DNA of 64,000 nucleotides, from assembly GCA_035689115.1 (NCBI GenBank), contig DASSMA010000045.1, positions 1 to 64,000 of the forward strand. The letters run 5' to 3'. Source of the DNA: JAHFUS01 sp035689115. Lineage in GTDB: Bacteria > Actinomycetota > Acidimicrobiia > Acidimicrobiales > GCA-2861595. This document shows positions 1 through 8,877 of the stretch, piece after piece (the stretch's first letter is position 1; each line of letters opens with the position of its first letter). A program made the position numbers and the translations under genes. The notes under the pieces were generated by a model. That model was not told the origin of the DNA, did not search any database, and saw only the letters and a list, made by a program, of their open reading frames with translations.

Positions 1-67
1 GGTGTGCCCCAACTGCCAGCACGAGTTCGCGGTCGACGTGGCCGGTGGTCGCCTGGGGGGATCGTGA
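1..67 (+). CDS. 3' end of a zinc-ribbon eCIS-associated protein (partial)
   Basis: Only the last 21 codons are inside the window, read in the frame beginning at base 2. They encode VCPNCQHEFAVDVAGGRLGG-S and stop at TGA 65-67. The CPNC pair followed by HEF looks like half of a zinc ribbon. The stop overlaps the next GTG start in a GTGA arrangement, so the two genes are translationally coupled. In eCIS operons a short chaperone-like protein (T4 gp26-like) often precedes the DUF6760 gene. That identity is an inference from position, because the body of the protein is missing. Confidence 0.5.
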   Translation, partial: VCPNCQHEFAVDVAGGRLGGS

Positions 68-231
68 CGTACGCGGTCGACCGCCTCCACGAGGAGATCG
101 CGTACGTCGCCTACCACTTCCACTGGTCGCTGGACGACATCCTCGACCTCGAGCACCCAACCCGGCGGCGCTTCGTCACCGAGATCGCCAAGACCAACGA
201 GCGGCTCACCGAGCTGGCCCGGAGCGAATGA
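64..231 (+). CDS. DUF6760-like small eCIS protein
   Basis: This 55-residue protein starts at GTG 64, which has a purine-rich GGGGGGA just upstream and overlaps the stop of the preceding gene. The sequence VTYAVDRLHEEIAYVAYHFHW, then LEHPTRRRFVTEI, matches the short family (DUF6760) found beside tube and baseplate genes of contractile injection systems. The earlier ATG at base 4 would read through the zinc-ribbon gene in another frame, so it was not used. The role is unknown; the position suggests a structural or assembly part of the baseplate. Family assignment is from memory of the conserved EEIAYVAYHFHW pattern. Confidence 0.75.
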   Translation: MTYAVDRLHEEIAYVAYHFHWSLDDILDLEHPTRRRFVTEIAKTNERLTELARSE

Positions 232-237
232 GCGGTC

Positions 238-3200
238 ATGTGGCCCTTCCGCCGCAGGGACGCCACCCCGCCGGCTGAGGCGGCGCCCACACCATCGCCG
301 CGCCCCGACGGGGCATGGCAGCACCTCCCCGTCGTGTCGCGCACGTTCGACCGCATGGAGAGCACCTTCAAGATCGGGGGGGCGGTGAAGGAGGACCTCG
401 TCGCCCTCGACTCGCCGCGCTTCACCGGCCCGATGACCCACCTGGTGTCGGCTGCCGCGCCGGCGGGCGTCGTCCACGGGCTGGCCTCCGTCGTGGGACA
501 GGGCCCCGGCTCCTACGGCGGGAGTGCCGACCTGCCTCTGCGGGCGCCGGCCGTGCAGCGCCACCACGACGCCCACGCCGAGCCTTCGGCCCCGGACCCC
601 GCCGCCGAGGCGGCGCCGCCGGCCTGGCACCTCCCCGCCGTCCCCTCCTCCCCTGCCGCCGCGCCCCCGCCGCCCGACCACGCCATGGTCACGGCACTGG
701 CGCCGCCCGAACCGCCCCGCCCCCTCCCCCTGGCCGCCGTCCAGCGTTCGCCCGAGGCCGCCGCACCGGGGCCGCCGCCCCCCGCACCGTCGCCCGAGGC
801 GCCGGGCACGGCCGGCCCGGAACCCCGCGCTGCGGCGGGCGACCGCCCGGGCGACACCGGCGAGGCGGCCGTCCCGGACGCCGCTGCCTCGACCGGCGAG
901 CGGCTGCTCGGCACCGGCGACGCCGCTCCCGCCCCTCGCGCACCGGCACCGGACCTCGCCGCGGCCCCGCCGCCCGTCCCTCGGCCGCCGGCGCCGGACC
1001 TCACCCTCGCCCCGCCGCTGCAGCCCCGGGCCGTGCAGCGGGCCGCCCTCGAGCGCGCGCACCGGGCACCCACCGCCGCACCCCCGCCCGGCTCCCCGGC
1101 CCCGCCGCCCGCCGCCGAGCCGGCAGCAACCTCCTCCCCGCCCGCAGCGCGAGACGGCGCCGGCGAGTCCGGAGCCGCCCGCGGCGCGTCGACGGCGCCG
1201 CCGGCACCGGTGACGGAGGCGCCCATCCTCGCCGCCAGCCGGCCGGCCCTGCCGGGTCCCCGGGACGGCGAGGCAGGCGGGAGCGCCCCGCCGGCCCGTC
1301 CCCTTCCCCTGGCCGCCCCGCCGGCCGTCCAGCGCGTGGAGACATCCGGCGCGCCCGATGCGCTGCCCGCCGTACCACTGGCCGCCCCACCGGCCGTGCA
1401 GCGCGTGGAGACATCCGGCGCGCCCGATGCGCCGCCGGCCGTGCCCCTGCCCGTGGCCGGCCCGCCGGCCGTGCAGCGTGCGGAGATGCCCGATCCACAT
1501 GCGGCCGTGCCGCCCGTGGACGGGCCTGGCCCGGCCGCCGAAGCGCCGGCCGTCCAGCGGGTGGAAGCTCCGCCGCCGGCCGCCGACGCCCCGGCCGAGG
1601 CGAGCGATGCCACCGCCCCGCCAGCCGCCGGGGAGACACCCGCGCCCACCGCCGAAGAGCGCCCCGTCGCCCCGTCGCCGCCGCTCCCGGCCGGCGCCGG
1701 TTCGGAGGAGGGCGGGCTGCCCCTCGCCACCGGGACGCCGGTGCAGCGACAGCCGGACCCGGCGCCCGCGCTTCCGCTGGCCGCGCCGCCGTCGCGGCCG
1801 GGCGCCGGCCTTCACCACGACTCGCCGGTCGCCGGCACGCCCCAGGTGCAGCGCCACGCCGGAGCGGACGCCGCCTCGGACAGTGAGGAAGCGGAGCCAC
1901 CGAGCACCGGGCCGGCGGTGCAGCGCCAGGCCGGCGGCGACGCCGGCGCGGCGAGCGCGTCCGTCCCCGCCCCGGGCCCCGAGCCGGCGATTGCCGACCC
2001 CGCGGCCCAGGCCACGGGCCTGGTCGGTTGGCAACCGCTGGCGCCCGGCTCCGCCCTGGCGGCCGCCGGCGTCGCCGAGCAGGCGGTGCAGGGTCGGCCC
2101 GGCCCGGGCGCCGCCCTGCCGTTGGCGGCCCCGCCCGCCGGGCACTCCCCGACCGCCGAGCCGGCGGTACAACGGGTAGCCCCTCTTCCGGACCGGCCCC
2201 CGGTCGGTGGCCAGCGAGGTGCGGCCGCCGCCGGACCGACGGAGGAGATCCGGGTCCTGCACGGGCGGTCCGTCCAGCGGGTCGACGCCGCCCGGCCCGA
2301 GCACCGGCTCCCGACCGCCGGGCAGCGCGCCGGCGAGCCGCAGGGACCGGCCGCCGCGCCCGACGGGGCTCTGCCACTTGCCGCCCCCGCCGTGCAGCGT
2401 GTCGAGGCCGGCAGCGGCGCCTCTCCTGCCAGTGCCGCCCCCGTCGCTCCCGCACCCCCGGCCGCACCCGCCGTCCCGCCCGGCCCAGCCGTCGACGCCG
2501 GCCCCGAGGCGGCCACCGTCCCGCTGCTCGGCGAGCGGCTGGCCCCGCCCGTCGAGCCCGAGGGCGCCGGCGAGCAGCAGGGCACGCCCGAGCCGCCGCT
2601 CACCCTTGCCGCCCCGGCTCCGGCCGGCCACCCCGCCGGCGGGGACGACGGCCCGGTCGACGAGCCGCCGATCGAGGTGCCGGTACTGGCCCAGCGGGGG
2701 CTGGACGAGCCGCCGACCGGGCCCACCGCGACGCCCGTCGACGTCCAGGCGCCGGCCGCCGCACCCTCGGGCCCGTCACTCTCGCTGGCGCCCTCCGCCT
2801 CCGGTCCGTTCGCCGCTGCCCCCACGACCGGCGGAGGGAACGGGTCGGGCGTCCTCCGGGCGGCCGCCGTGCAGCGGTCGGCAGCGGGGCCGGCGCCGGG
2901 TTCCGGCGCCCGCACCCTGCCGCCGGCCGCCCCCTCGCTCGTCGGACCGTCCCTGCTCTCGCTCGCCCCCGCACCGCTCGGGACCCCCGGCCAGCCGACG
3001 GTGGCCCGCACCGCGGCCGGCGGGCCCGGCCCGCTTCCCGCCCTCCACCCCCGGCTCGGGGCTCCCGACCTCGCCCGGGCAGGAGGCGCCGCTGGCGGCC
3101 TGCCCCTCGCCGCCCCCCCAATGCCGGCCCTCCAGGTCTCCCGGGCGGCGGCCGCGGCGGCGGCCACCGGCGCCGCCGCCGTGGCCGCCGCCGAGCGGAC

Positions 3201-3483
3201 CCAGGCCGCCGCCCTCGCGGCCGGCGCCACCCTCGCACCCGACGGGTCGCTCGTGTTCGGGGCGCCGGCCGCCCAGCCGGTCGTCCAGCGGGCCGACACG
3301 GTCGCCCCGCCGGCAGCCGGCACGGCGCCGGCCGCCACCCCGGCGCCGGCCGCGGGCGCGGCCCCCGACGTCGACCTGGACGACATGGCCAAGAAGCTGT
3401 ACGACCGCATCCGCTGGCGCCTCCGCAGCGAGCTGCGCCTCGACCTGGAGCGGGCCGGCCTGAGCGCCGGCCTGCGCCGCTGA
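238..3483 (+). CDS. Very large Pro/Ala-rich eCIS-associated protein with VQR repeats
   Basis: The protein has 1081 residues and starts at ATG 238, seven bases after the previous gene. The first ~80 residues look folded (WPFRRRD, then VSRTFDRMESTFKIGGAVKED). The middle ~900 residues are low complexity, mostly Pro, Ala and Gly, punctuated by about fifteen copies of a short motif PAVQR or xVQR, often after LPLAAP. The last ~40 residues are again ordered and charged (DMAKKLYDRIRWRLRSELRLDLERAG), predicted helical. It lies between DUF6760 and the tube gene, where eCIS operons often carry a large variable protein with a similar C-terminal helix. The function is not known. A flexible tether, a tail-length protein or a cargo-related factor are all possible; none is shown by the sequence. 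Codon use follows the GC-rich local pattern, and long ORFs in other frames here are shadows of it. Confidence 0.75.
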   Translation: MWPFRRRDATPPAEAAPTPSPRPDGAWQHLPVVSRTFDRMESTFKIGGAVKEDLVALDSPRFTGPMTHLVSAAAPAGVVHGLASVVGQGPGSYGGSADLPLRAPAVQRHHDAHAEPSAPDPAAEAAPPAWHLPAVPSSPAAAPPPPDHAMVTALAPPEPPRPLPLAAVQRSPEAAAPGPPPPAPSPEAPGTAGPEPRAAAGDRPGDTGEAAVPDAAASTGERLLGTGDAAPAPRAPAPDLAAAPPPVPRPPAPDLTLAPPLQPRAVQRAALERAHRAPTAAPPPGSPAPPPAAEPAATSSPPAARDGAGESGAARGASTAPPAPVTEAPILAASRPALPGPRDGEAGGSAPPARPLPLAAPPAVQRVETSGAPDALPAVPLAAPPAVQRVETSGAPDAPPAVPLPVAGPPAVQRAEMPDPHAAVPPVDGPGPAAEAPAVQRVEAPPPAADAPAEASDATAPPAAGETPAPTAEERPVAPSPPLPAGAGSEEGGLPLATGTPVQRQPDPAPALPLAAPPSRPGAGLHHDSPVAGTPQVQRHAGADAASDSEEAEPPSTGPAVQRQAGGDAGAASASVPAPGPEPAIADPAAQATGLVGWQPLAPGSALAAAGVAEQAVQGRPGPGAALPLAAPPAGHSPTAEPAVQRVAPLPDRPPVGGQRGAAAAGPTEEIRVLHGRSVQRVDAARPEHRLPTAGQRAGEPQGPAAAPDGALPLAAPAVQRVEAGSGASPASAAPVAPAPPAAPAVPPGPAVDAGPEAATVPLLGERLAPPVEPEGAGEQQGTPEPPLTLAAPAPAGHPAGGDDGPVDEPPIEVPVLAQRGLDEPPTGPTATPVDVQAPAAAPSGPSLSLAPSASGPFAAAPTTGGGNGSGVLRAAAVQRSAAGPAPGSGARTLPPAAPSLVGPSLLSLAPAPLGTPGQPTVARTAAGGPGPLPALHPRLGAPDLARAGGAAGGLPLAAPPMPALQVSRAAAAAAATGAAAVAAAERTQAAALAAGATLAPDGSLVFGAPAAQPVVQRADTVAPPAAGTAPAATPAPAAGAAPDVDLDDMAKKLYDRIRWRLRSELRLDLERAGLSAGLRR
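1309..1431 (+). repeat. Tandem 69-base duplication within the VQR-rich gene
   Basis: Bases 1309-1362 recur at 1378-1431 with only two or three changes, giving a 69-base (23-codon) period. Each copy encodes LAAPPAVQRVETSGAPDA. It is the clearest DNA-level repeat in this gene and suggests that the VQR segments expand by unequal recombination. Confidence 0.8.
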
Positions 3484-3498
3484 GAAGGGAGGAGGGCC

Positions 3499-3954
3499 AT
3501 GGCCGCCCCGGCCGGCAACTCCGAGGTGTCCGGCAACCCCGCGGTCGCCTACACCTTCAAGGTCGAGATCGACGGGATGACGCTCGGCCTGTGGAACAGC
3601 TTCGAGGGCCTCGGGCTGGAGGTCACCATCGAGACGCGCGAGGAGGGCGGCAACAACCAATTCATCTACCAGCTGCCGGGCCGGTTGAAGTACCCGAACG
3701 TGAAGATCAGCCGGCCCCTCGGCAAGGACAGCGCCAAGGTGGCGACCTGGTTCGCCAGCATGGCGGACGGGGTCAAGCGCAAGACCGCCAAGGTCACCGC
3801 CCTCGGACCGGACAACGCCGAGATCGTGTCGTGGAGCCTGGACGGCGTGGTGCCGGTTCGCTGGACGGGCCCGTCGTTCAACGTGGAGACCCTCAAGGTG
3901 GCGACCGAGACCCTCGAGCTCGCCTACCACGGCTTCATCGAAGCGGCCAAGTAG
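3499..3954 (+). CDS. T4 gp19-like tail tube protein
   Basis: This 151-residue protein starts at ATG 3499 after a strong GGGAGGAGG ribosome site. The start SGNPAVAYTFKVEIDGMTLGLWNSFEGLGLEV, the segment IYQLPGRLKYPNVKISRPL and the later WTGPSFNVET are typical of the gp19-like tube family. Such proteins stack as hexamers to make the inner tube of contractile tails and injection systems. A full operon usually carries two or more tube paralogues; only this one is inside the window. Its position just before the LysM protein and the spike fits the baseplate-proximal tube protein. Family confidence is high; the exact position in the tube is inferred. Confidence 0.9.
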   Translation: MAAPAGNSEVSGNPAVAYTFKVEIDGMTLGLWNSFEGLGLEVTIETREEGGNNQFIYQLPGRLKYPNVKISRPLGKDSAKVATWFASMADGVKRKTAKVTALGPDNAEIVSWSLDGVVPVRWTGPSFNVETLKVATETLELAYHGFIEAAK

Positions 3955-3958
3955 CCCG

Positions 3959-4621
3959 ATGACCACCGCTCCCACCAAGGCGACGCTCACCGTCCAGGCT
4001 CCGACCACCGGCGGCGCGGCCCGGCAGCTGGACCGCATCGAGTTCCCGTTCAACCCCAAGGAGTGGTCCATCACCCACGCCTGCGAGTGGAAGGTCGAGA
4101 CCACCAAGAAGGCGCCCCCGCCGCCGGAGTTCAAGGGTCCCAAGCCGGCCTCGGCCAGCGTGGAGATCTTCCTCGACGAGAGCGAGAAGGACGGCGGCGA
4201 CATCTCCAAGACCGTCGCCCGCCTCCGCAAGATCGTCGCCCCCGAGCCCGACAGCGTCAACGGCAACAAGCCCTCGGCGCCTCACGTGATGTTCCAATGG
4301 GGCAGCGCCATCATGTTCAAGGGCTACGTCGAGTCCGTGGCCGTCAAGTACACGATGTTCCGCAGCAACGGGACGCCCATCCGGGGCTCGTGCACCGTCT
4401 CCATGAAGGAATTTCCCGCTCCGCCGGGACCCACCAATCCCTCGTCGGGCGGCGAGCCCGGCAACCGCCGGCACCGCATGGTGACGGGGGACACCCTGGC
4501 CTCCGTCGCCTACGCCGAGTACGGCAGCCCGGGCGCCTGGCGGCGGCTGGCCGAGGCCAACCGCATCGACGACCCCATGCGCATCCCCGAGGGGACGAGC
4601 ATCCTCGTCCCCCCGGCGTGA
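3959..4621 (+). CDS. eCIS tube/baseplate protein with C-terminal LysM
   Basis: The 220-residue product starts at ATG 3959, four bases after the tube gene. Residues 1-150 match the CIS-tube fold (DRIEFPFNPKEWSITH, then VEIFLDESEKDGG, VMFQWGS). After a proline-rich linker, residues ~170-220 form a LysM module (HRMVTGDTLASVAYAEYGSPGAWRRLAEANRIDDP). In T4-like terms this is the gp53/gp54-like layer that joins the tube to the hub. LysM binds N-acetylglucosamine polymers, but in this family the module usually serves as a structural piece of the baseplate. It sits directly ahead of the spike gene. Confidence 0.88.
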   Translation: MTTAPTKATLTVQAPTTGGAARQLDRIEFPFNPKEWSITHACEWKVETTKKAPPPPEFKGPKPASASVEIFLDESEKDGGDISKTVARLRKIVAPEPDSVNGNKPSAPHVMFQWGSAIMFKGYVESVAVKYTMFRSNGTPIRGSCTVSMKEFPAPPGPTNPSSGGEPGNRRHRMVTGDTLASVAYAEYGSPGAWRRLAEANRIDDPMRIPEGTSILVPPA

Positions 4622-4637
4622 GTGGAGGCTGAGGCCG

Positions 4638-6512
4638 GTGCCCGACGTCCAGCAGTTCGCAGCGTCGACCTTCTCGGTCGAGTTCGACGGCAACCCGCTG
4701 GCCGACGACATCCTCTCCCTCATGACCTACGCGGTGGTGGAGGACAACCTGAACCTGCCCGACTCGTTCTCCCTGTGGTTCCTCGACCCCGACCGGATCG
4801 TGCTCACCAAGACGGGCGCCAAACCGGCGACGAAGGTGAAGATCAAGGTACGGACAGAGGAGGACCAGGCGGGCCAGGTCCTGCTCGACGGCGAGGTGAC
4901 AGCGCTCGAGGCCGAGTTCGAGGGTGGGCGCACGCACACGGTCGTCCGCGGCCTCGACAACTCCAACCGGCTGTACCGGGGCCGGCGCACGATGGCCTAC
5001 AAGAACGTGACGGTCGCCGACGTCGTGAGGAAGGTGGCCAGGGGCGCCGGGCTCCAGCCCGGGCGCATCGAACGGGCGGACGGCGGCACCAAGCGCCAGG
5101 TGACCCAGGCGAACCTGTCGGACGCCGAGTTCCTGATCCGGCTGGCCGGCGAGGTCGGCTTCGTCCTGGAGGTCGAGGACGGGAAGGTGAACTTCTACAA
5201 GCCGCCGACATCCTCGGGTGCTCCCTCCACCGGCCGCATGGCGGGCCCCTCCACCAACCCGCTCCAGCTCACCCACGGCGACAACCTGCTGCGGTACAGC
5301 GCGACCATCACCTCCGACTCGCAGGTCAAGGACGTCGCCGTGCGCGGATGGGACGTCAAGAAGAAGCAGGCGGTGCTGGGCGCAGCTCCGGTCAAGACGA
5401 ACTCGGCGGTGGTCGGCCTCACGCCGGCGAGGCTGGCCGGCGCGTTCAACAGCAAGGAGTACGTGGCCACGGAGGTGCCGTACGGCAACTCGGCCGAGGT
5501 GCAGGCGGCCGCCAACGCGCTGGCCGAGCAGGTGGCCGGCGCCCACGCCCAGCTGGAGGGCGTGGCCCGTGGCAACCCGAAGCTGCGGGCCGGCCAGGCG
5601 GTGAGCCTGGGCCAGGTAGGAACGCCGTTCGAGGGCAAGTACACCCTCACGGCCACCCGCCACGTGTTCGACAACGGCGAGTACCTCACCCACTTCTCCT
5701 CCACCGGCCGCCAGGACCGGTCCCTCCAGAGCCTCACGTCGGCGGGCGGCGGCGGCCAGGGCGCCAGCGCCGCCTTCGTGCCGGCGCCGGTGCTCGGCGT
5801 GGTGGTCGGCATCGTCACCAACGTCAACGACACCGAGGACAAGATCGCCCAGGTGAAGGTCAAGTTCCCCTGGCTGGACGACACCCTCGAGAGCGACTGG
5901 CTCCGGGTCGTGCAGGCCGGTGCCGGCAAGGAGTACGGCATGTTGGTCCTCCCGGAGGTCAACGACGAGGTGCTGGTGGCCTTCGAGCACGGCGACATGC
6001 GCCGCGGCTACGTGCTGGGCGGCCTCTACAACGGCCTCGACAAGCCGAACAACAAGGCCTACACGGGCATCCTCGAGACCGGCAACAAGATCGCCAAGCG
6101 GTCCTTCACCTCGCGCATGGGCCACTTCCTGCTCATCAGCGACAAGGCCAGCGACCAGTTCGTCCAGGTGTCCACCGTCGACGAGAAGTTCTTCCTCAAG
6201 CTCGACAAGACCAACCAGGTGATCCTCGTGACGAGCGACAAGGAGATCAAGGTCGACGCCAAGGGCGACATCACCATCACGGGCGCCCAGAACGTGACCG
6301 TGGAGGCGAAGAGGGACCTCGTCCTCAAGGGCATGAACGTCACCGTCCAGGCGACCCAGAAGGCGACGGTGAAGGGGGCCCAGGTCGCCATCGAGGGGTC
6401 CTCGACCACAGACGTCAAGGGAGCGACGACCAAGGTGGCCGGCACCGGCACGCTGAACCTGGAGTCCTCGGGCATCGCCGTGCTCAAGGGCTCCCTCGTG
6501 AAGATCAACTAG
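4638..6512 (+). CDS. VgrG/gp5-gp27-like spike hub protein
   Basis: The 624-residue product starts at GTG 4638, with GGAGGCTGAGG upstream. Residues 1 to ~370 resemble the gp27-like hub (TFSVEFDGNPL, TVVRGLDNSNRLYRGRRT, DAEFLIRLAGEVGFVLEVEDGKVNFY). From about residue 384 an OB-fold begins (GVVVGIVTNVNDTEDKIAQVKVKFPWL, then VLPEVNDEVLVAFEHGD and GYVLGGLYNG), typical of the gp5/VgrG needle base. The C-terminal ~140 residues repeat short strands (KEIKVDAKGDITITGAQNVTVEAKRDLVLKG), consistent with a triple beta-helix spike. No toxin domain is fused at the end. No PAAR tip gene follows it, which is somewhat unusual; the tip may be encoded elsewhere. Confidence 0.92.
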   Translation: MPDVQQFAASTFSVEFDGNPLADDILSLMTYAVVEDNLNLPDSFSLWFLDPDRIVLTKTGAKPATKVKIKVRTEEDQAGQVLLDGEVTALEAEFEGGRTHTVVRGLDNSNRLYRGRRTMAYKNVTVADVVRKVARGAGLQPGRIERADGGTKRQVTQANLSDAEFLIRLAGEVGFVLEVEDGKVNFYKPPTSSGAPSTGRMAGPSTNPLQLTHGDNLLRYSATITSDSQVKDVAVRGWDVKKKQAVLGAAPVKTNSAVVGLTPARLAGAFNSKEYVATEVPYGNSAEVQAAANALAEQVAGAHAQLEGVARGNPKLRAGQAVSLGQVGTPFEGKYTLTATRHVFDNGEYLTHFSSTGRQDRSLQSLTSAGGGGQGASAAFVPAPVLGVVVGIVTNVNDTEDKIAQVKVKFPWLDDTLESDWLRVVQAGAGKEYGMLVLPEVNDEVLVAFEHGDMRRGYVLGGLYNGLDKPNNKAYTGILETGNKIAKRSFTSRMGHFLLISDKASDQFVQVSTVDEKFFLKLDKTNQVILVTSDKEIKVDAKGDITITGAQNVTVEAKRDLVLKGMNVTVQATQKATVKGAQVAIEGSSTTDVKGATTKVAGTGTLNLESSGIAVLKGSLVKIN

Positions 6513-6525
6513 GAGGACAGGACCG

Positions 6526-6924
6526 TTGGCCGAGGAGTTCGTGGGTGCCGGGATCGCCTTCCCGATGAAATTCGACTCCACCGGGGCGTTGGCGCTCGTG
6601 TCCGACGACCAGGAGATCCGAGAGGCCATCCGGCTCGTGCTGGGCACCGCCTACGGCGAGCGGCCGATGCGGCCCGAGTTCGGCTGCGCCATCCACGACA
6701 TGGTCTTCGCCCCCTCGAACCCCGACACCGCCGGCCGGGTGGCCTACGAGGTGCGGCGCTCGCTGGAGCGCTGGGAGCCGCGTATCGACGTGGAGAGCGT
6801 CGACGTCACCTTCGACTCGGAGGACGCCTCGATCATGTACGTGGCCGTCACGTACTCGATCCGCGGCTCCAACGACCCCCGCAACCTGGTGTTCCCCTTC
6901 TACACGATCCCGCCCGAGGAGTAG
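6526..6924 (+). CDS. gp25-like baseplate wedge protein
   Basis: This 132-residue protein starts at TTG 6526, which is placed well by the AGGAGGACAG ribosome site at 6511. It has the gp25/GPW hallmarks: FDSTGALALVSDDQEIREAIRLVLGTAYGERPMRPEFGCAIHDMVF, ending in a beta strand with IRGSNDPRNLVFPFY. In contractile tails it forms the inner baseplate and starts sheath assembly. It is followed closely by the baseplate J gene, the conserved order. The TTG start is unusual but no ATG or GTG lies at the family's expected N-terminus. Confidence 0.9.
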   Translation: MAEEFVGAGIAFPMKFDSTGALALVSDDQEIREAIRLVLGTAYGERPMRPEFGCAIHDMVFAPSNPDTAGRVAYEVRRSLERWEPRIDVESVDVTFDSEDASIMYVAVTYSIRGSNDPRNLVFPFYTIPPEE

Positions 6925-6930
6925 GCACCC

Positions 6931-8877
6931 GTGCCCCTGCCCGCCCCCCACCTCGACGACCGCACGTTCCAGTCGCTGGTCGACGACGCCAAGCGCATGG
7001 TGCAGCAGCGCTGCCCGGCGTGGACCGACCACAACGTCTCCGACCCGGGCGTCACCCTGATCGAGACCTTCGCCTACATGGTCGACCAGGTGGTGTGGCG
7101 GCTGAACCGGGTCCCCGACAAGGCCTACGTCAAGTTCCTGGACCTGCTCGGTCTCCAGCTGGCGCCTCCGAGCGCGGCCCGGGCCAACGTCACGTTCTGG
7201 CTGTCGGCCGTGCAGGAGCACACCGTCGACGTGCCGGCCGGCACCGAGGTCGCCACGCCGCGCGGCGAGGACGAGCCGGTGGTGTTCAGCACCCTGGCCG
7301 ACCTGCCGATCGTCGACTGCGCGCTCCAGCGGGTGGCCACCGAGGTCAACAACACCCAGGAGGACCGCACCGACGAGCTGGCCGCCGGCCGGCCGGTCGC
7401 CTGCTTCGAGGCGGTGCCCCGCCCCGGGGACTGCTTCTACGTGGGGCTCACCAAGGCGGTGCCGTCGTGCGCGGTGGGGCTGCGCTTCGACTGCCAGGTC
7501 GCGGGTGTCGGCGTCGACCCCCGGTTCCCGCCCCTCGTGTGGGAGGCCTGGACGGGCGGGGGCTGGGTGGCGTGCGAGGTCGACCGGGACGGGACGGGCG
7601 CCCTGAACATGAGCGGCGAGGTCGTCATCCACGTCCCCCGCACCCACCAGGTACACGCCGGCGTGGTCCGGCAGTCGGCCGGGTGGCTGCGGTGCCGGGT
7701 GGTGGAGAACGCCCCGTGGCCCACCTACGAGGAGTCGCCCAGGATCACCGCCCTTGAGGCCTACACCCTCGGGGGAACGGTGCCGGCGGTCAACGCCGAG
7801 ATCGTGAACGAGGAGATGATCGGCACGTCGGACGGCGTCCCGGCCCAGCGCTTCCCCCTCCGCAACCGCCCGGTGGTCCCGGGCGACGAGCCCTACGTCC
7901 TGGAGGTCTCGGGCGAGGAGGGCTGGGAGGAGTGGACGGCCGTCGACGGCTTCGGCGACAGCGGGCCCGACGACCGCCACTTCATGCTCGAGGAGACGGC
8001 CGGAGAGGTCGTCTTCGGGCCCGCCGTCCGCGAGCCGGACGGGTCCCTCACCTGCTACGGGGCGGCGCCGAACAAGGGGTCGCAGATCCGCATCCGCAGC
8101 TACCGCACCGGCGGCGGGCGCCAGGGGAACGTGGCCCGCGGCGCCCTCTCGGTGCTGAAGAGCTCGGTGCCGCTCATCGACACCGTCGGCAACCGGGCGG
8201 CGGCGGCCGGCGGCACCGACGGCGAGGACCTCGAGGCGGCCAAGATCCGCGGCCCGATCCTCCTGCGCACGAGGCAGCGGGCGGTGACGCCCGAGGACTA
8301 CGAGCACCTGGCGCTGGCCGCGGCGCGAGAGGTCGCCCGGGTGCGCTGCGTGCCGGCCGGCACCGACGGCGTCGAGGCCGGCGGCGCCCGCGTCCTGCTG
8401 GTCCCCCACGTGGAGGACGGCGAGCTGGGCAGCGTCGAGTTCGGCCAGCTGGTGCCGTCGGAGGAGATCTACCGCAAGGTCGCCGACGCCCTCGACCAGC
8501 GGCGCACCATCGGGGCGCGGGTGCTGGTGCGGGCGCCCGGCTACGTCGGCATGAGCGTGGTGGCCAGCATCCGGGCCCGGCCCCGCGCCAACCCCGAGCG
8601 GCTGGAGCAGTCGGCCCTGGAGGCCCTCTACCGGTACTTCCACCCCGTGCGGGGCGGGCCCGACGGCGACGGGTGGCCGTTCGGCCGCTCGGTGGTCACC
8701 GGCGAGGTGCACGCCGTCCTCCAGCGCATCCGTGGGGTCGACGTCGTCGAGGAGGTCCGGCTCTACCCGGCCAACCCGATCGAACGGACACGCGACAAGC
8801 GGGCCGAGCGCATCGACCTGGGGCCCAACGACCTCGTCTTCAGCTGGGGCAACCAGATCATGGTGCAGTCGGCGTGA
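6931..8877 (+). CDS. Baseplate J-like protein (gp6-like)
   Basis: The 648-residue product starts at GTG 6931, six bases after the gp25-like gene. The N-terminus (PLPAPHLDDRTFQSLVDDAKRMVQ, then DPGVTLIETFAYMVDQVVWRLNRVPDK) and the later TPEDYEHLALAAAREVARVRCV are characteristic of the large baseplate J proteins of injection systems. These form the wedges around the hub that dock tail fibres. Its stop overlaps the next start in GTGA form. The size is usual for the eCIS version, which is longer than phage gpJ. Confidence 0.92.
   Translation: MPLPAPHLDDRTFQSLVDDAKRMVQQRCPAWTDHNVSDPGVTLIETFAYMVDQVVWRLNRVPDKAYVKFLDLLGLQLAPPSAARANVTFWLSAVQEHTVDVPAGTEVATPRGEDEPVVFSTLADLPIVDCALQRVATEVNNTQEDRTDELAAGRPVACFEAVPRPGDCFYVGLTKAVPSCAVGLRFDCQVAGVGVDPRFPPLVWEAWTGGGWVACEVDRDGTGALNMSGEVVIHVPRTHQVHAGVVRQSAGWLRCRVVENAPWPTYEESPRITALEAYTLGGTVPAVNAEIVNEEMIGTSDGVPAQRFPLRNRPVVPGDEPYVLEVSGEEGWEEWTAVDGFGDSGPDDRHFMLEETAGEVVFGPAVREPDGSLTCYGAAPNKGSQIRIRSYRTGGGRQGNVARGALSVLKSSVPLIDTVGNRAAAAGGTDGEDLEAAKIRGPILLRTRQRAVTPEDYEHLALAAAREVARVRCVPAGTDGVEAGGARVLLVPHVEDGELGSVEFGQLVPSEEIYRKVADALDQRRTIGARVLVRAPGYVGMSVVASIRARPRANPERLEQSALEALYRYFHPVRGGPDGDGWPFGRSVVTGEVHAVLQRIRGVDVVEEVRLYPANPIERTRDKRAERIDLGPNDLVFSWGNQIMVQSA

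Noticed and set aside
315..3483. Long ORFs in other frames and on the minus strand over the VQR-rich gene
   Set aside because: They are Arg- or Ala-rich shadow translations caused by the high GC content; none shows a domain, and only the 238-3483 frame has ordered ends.
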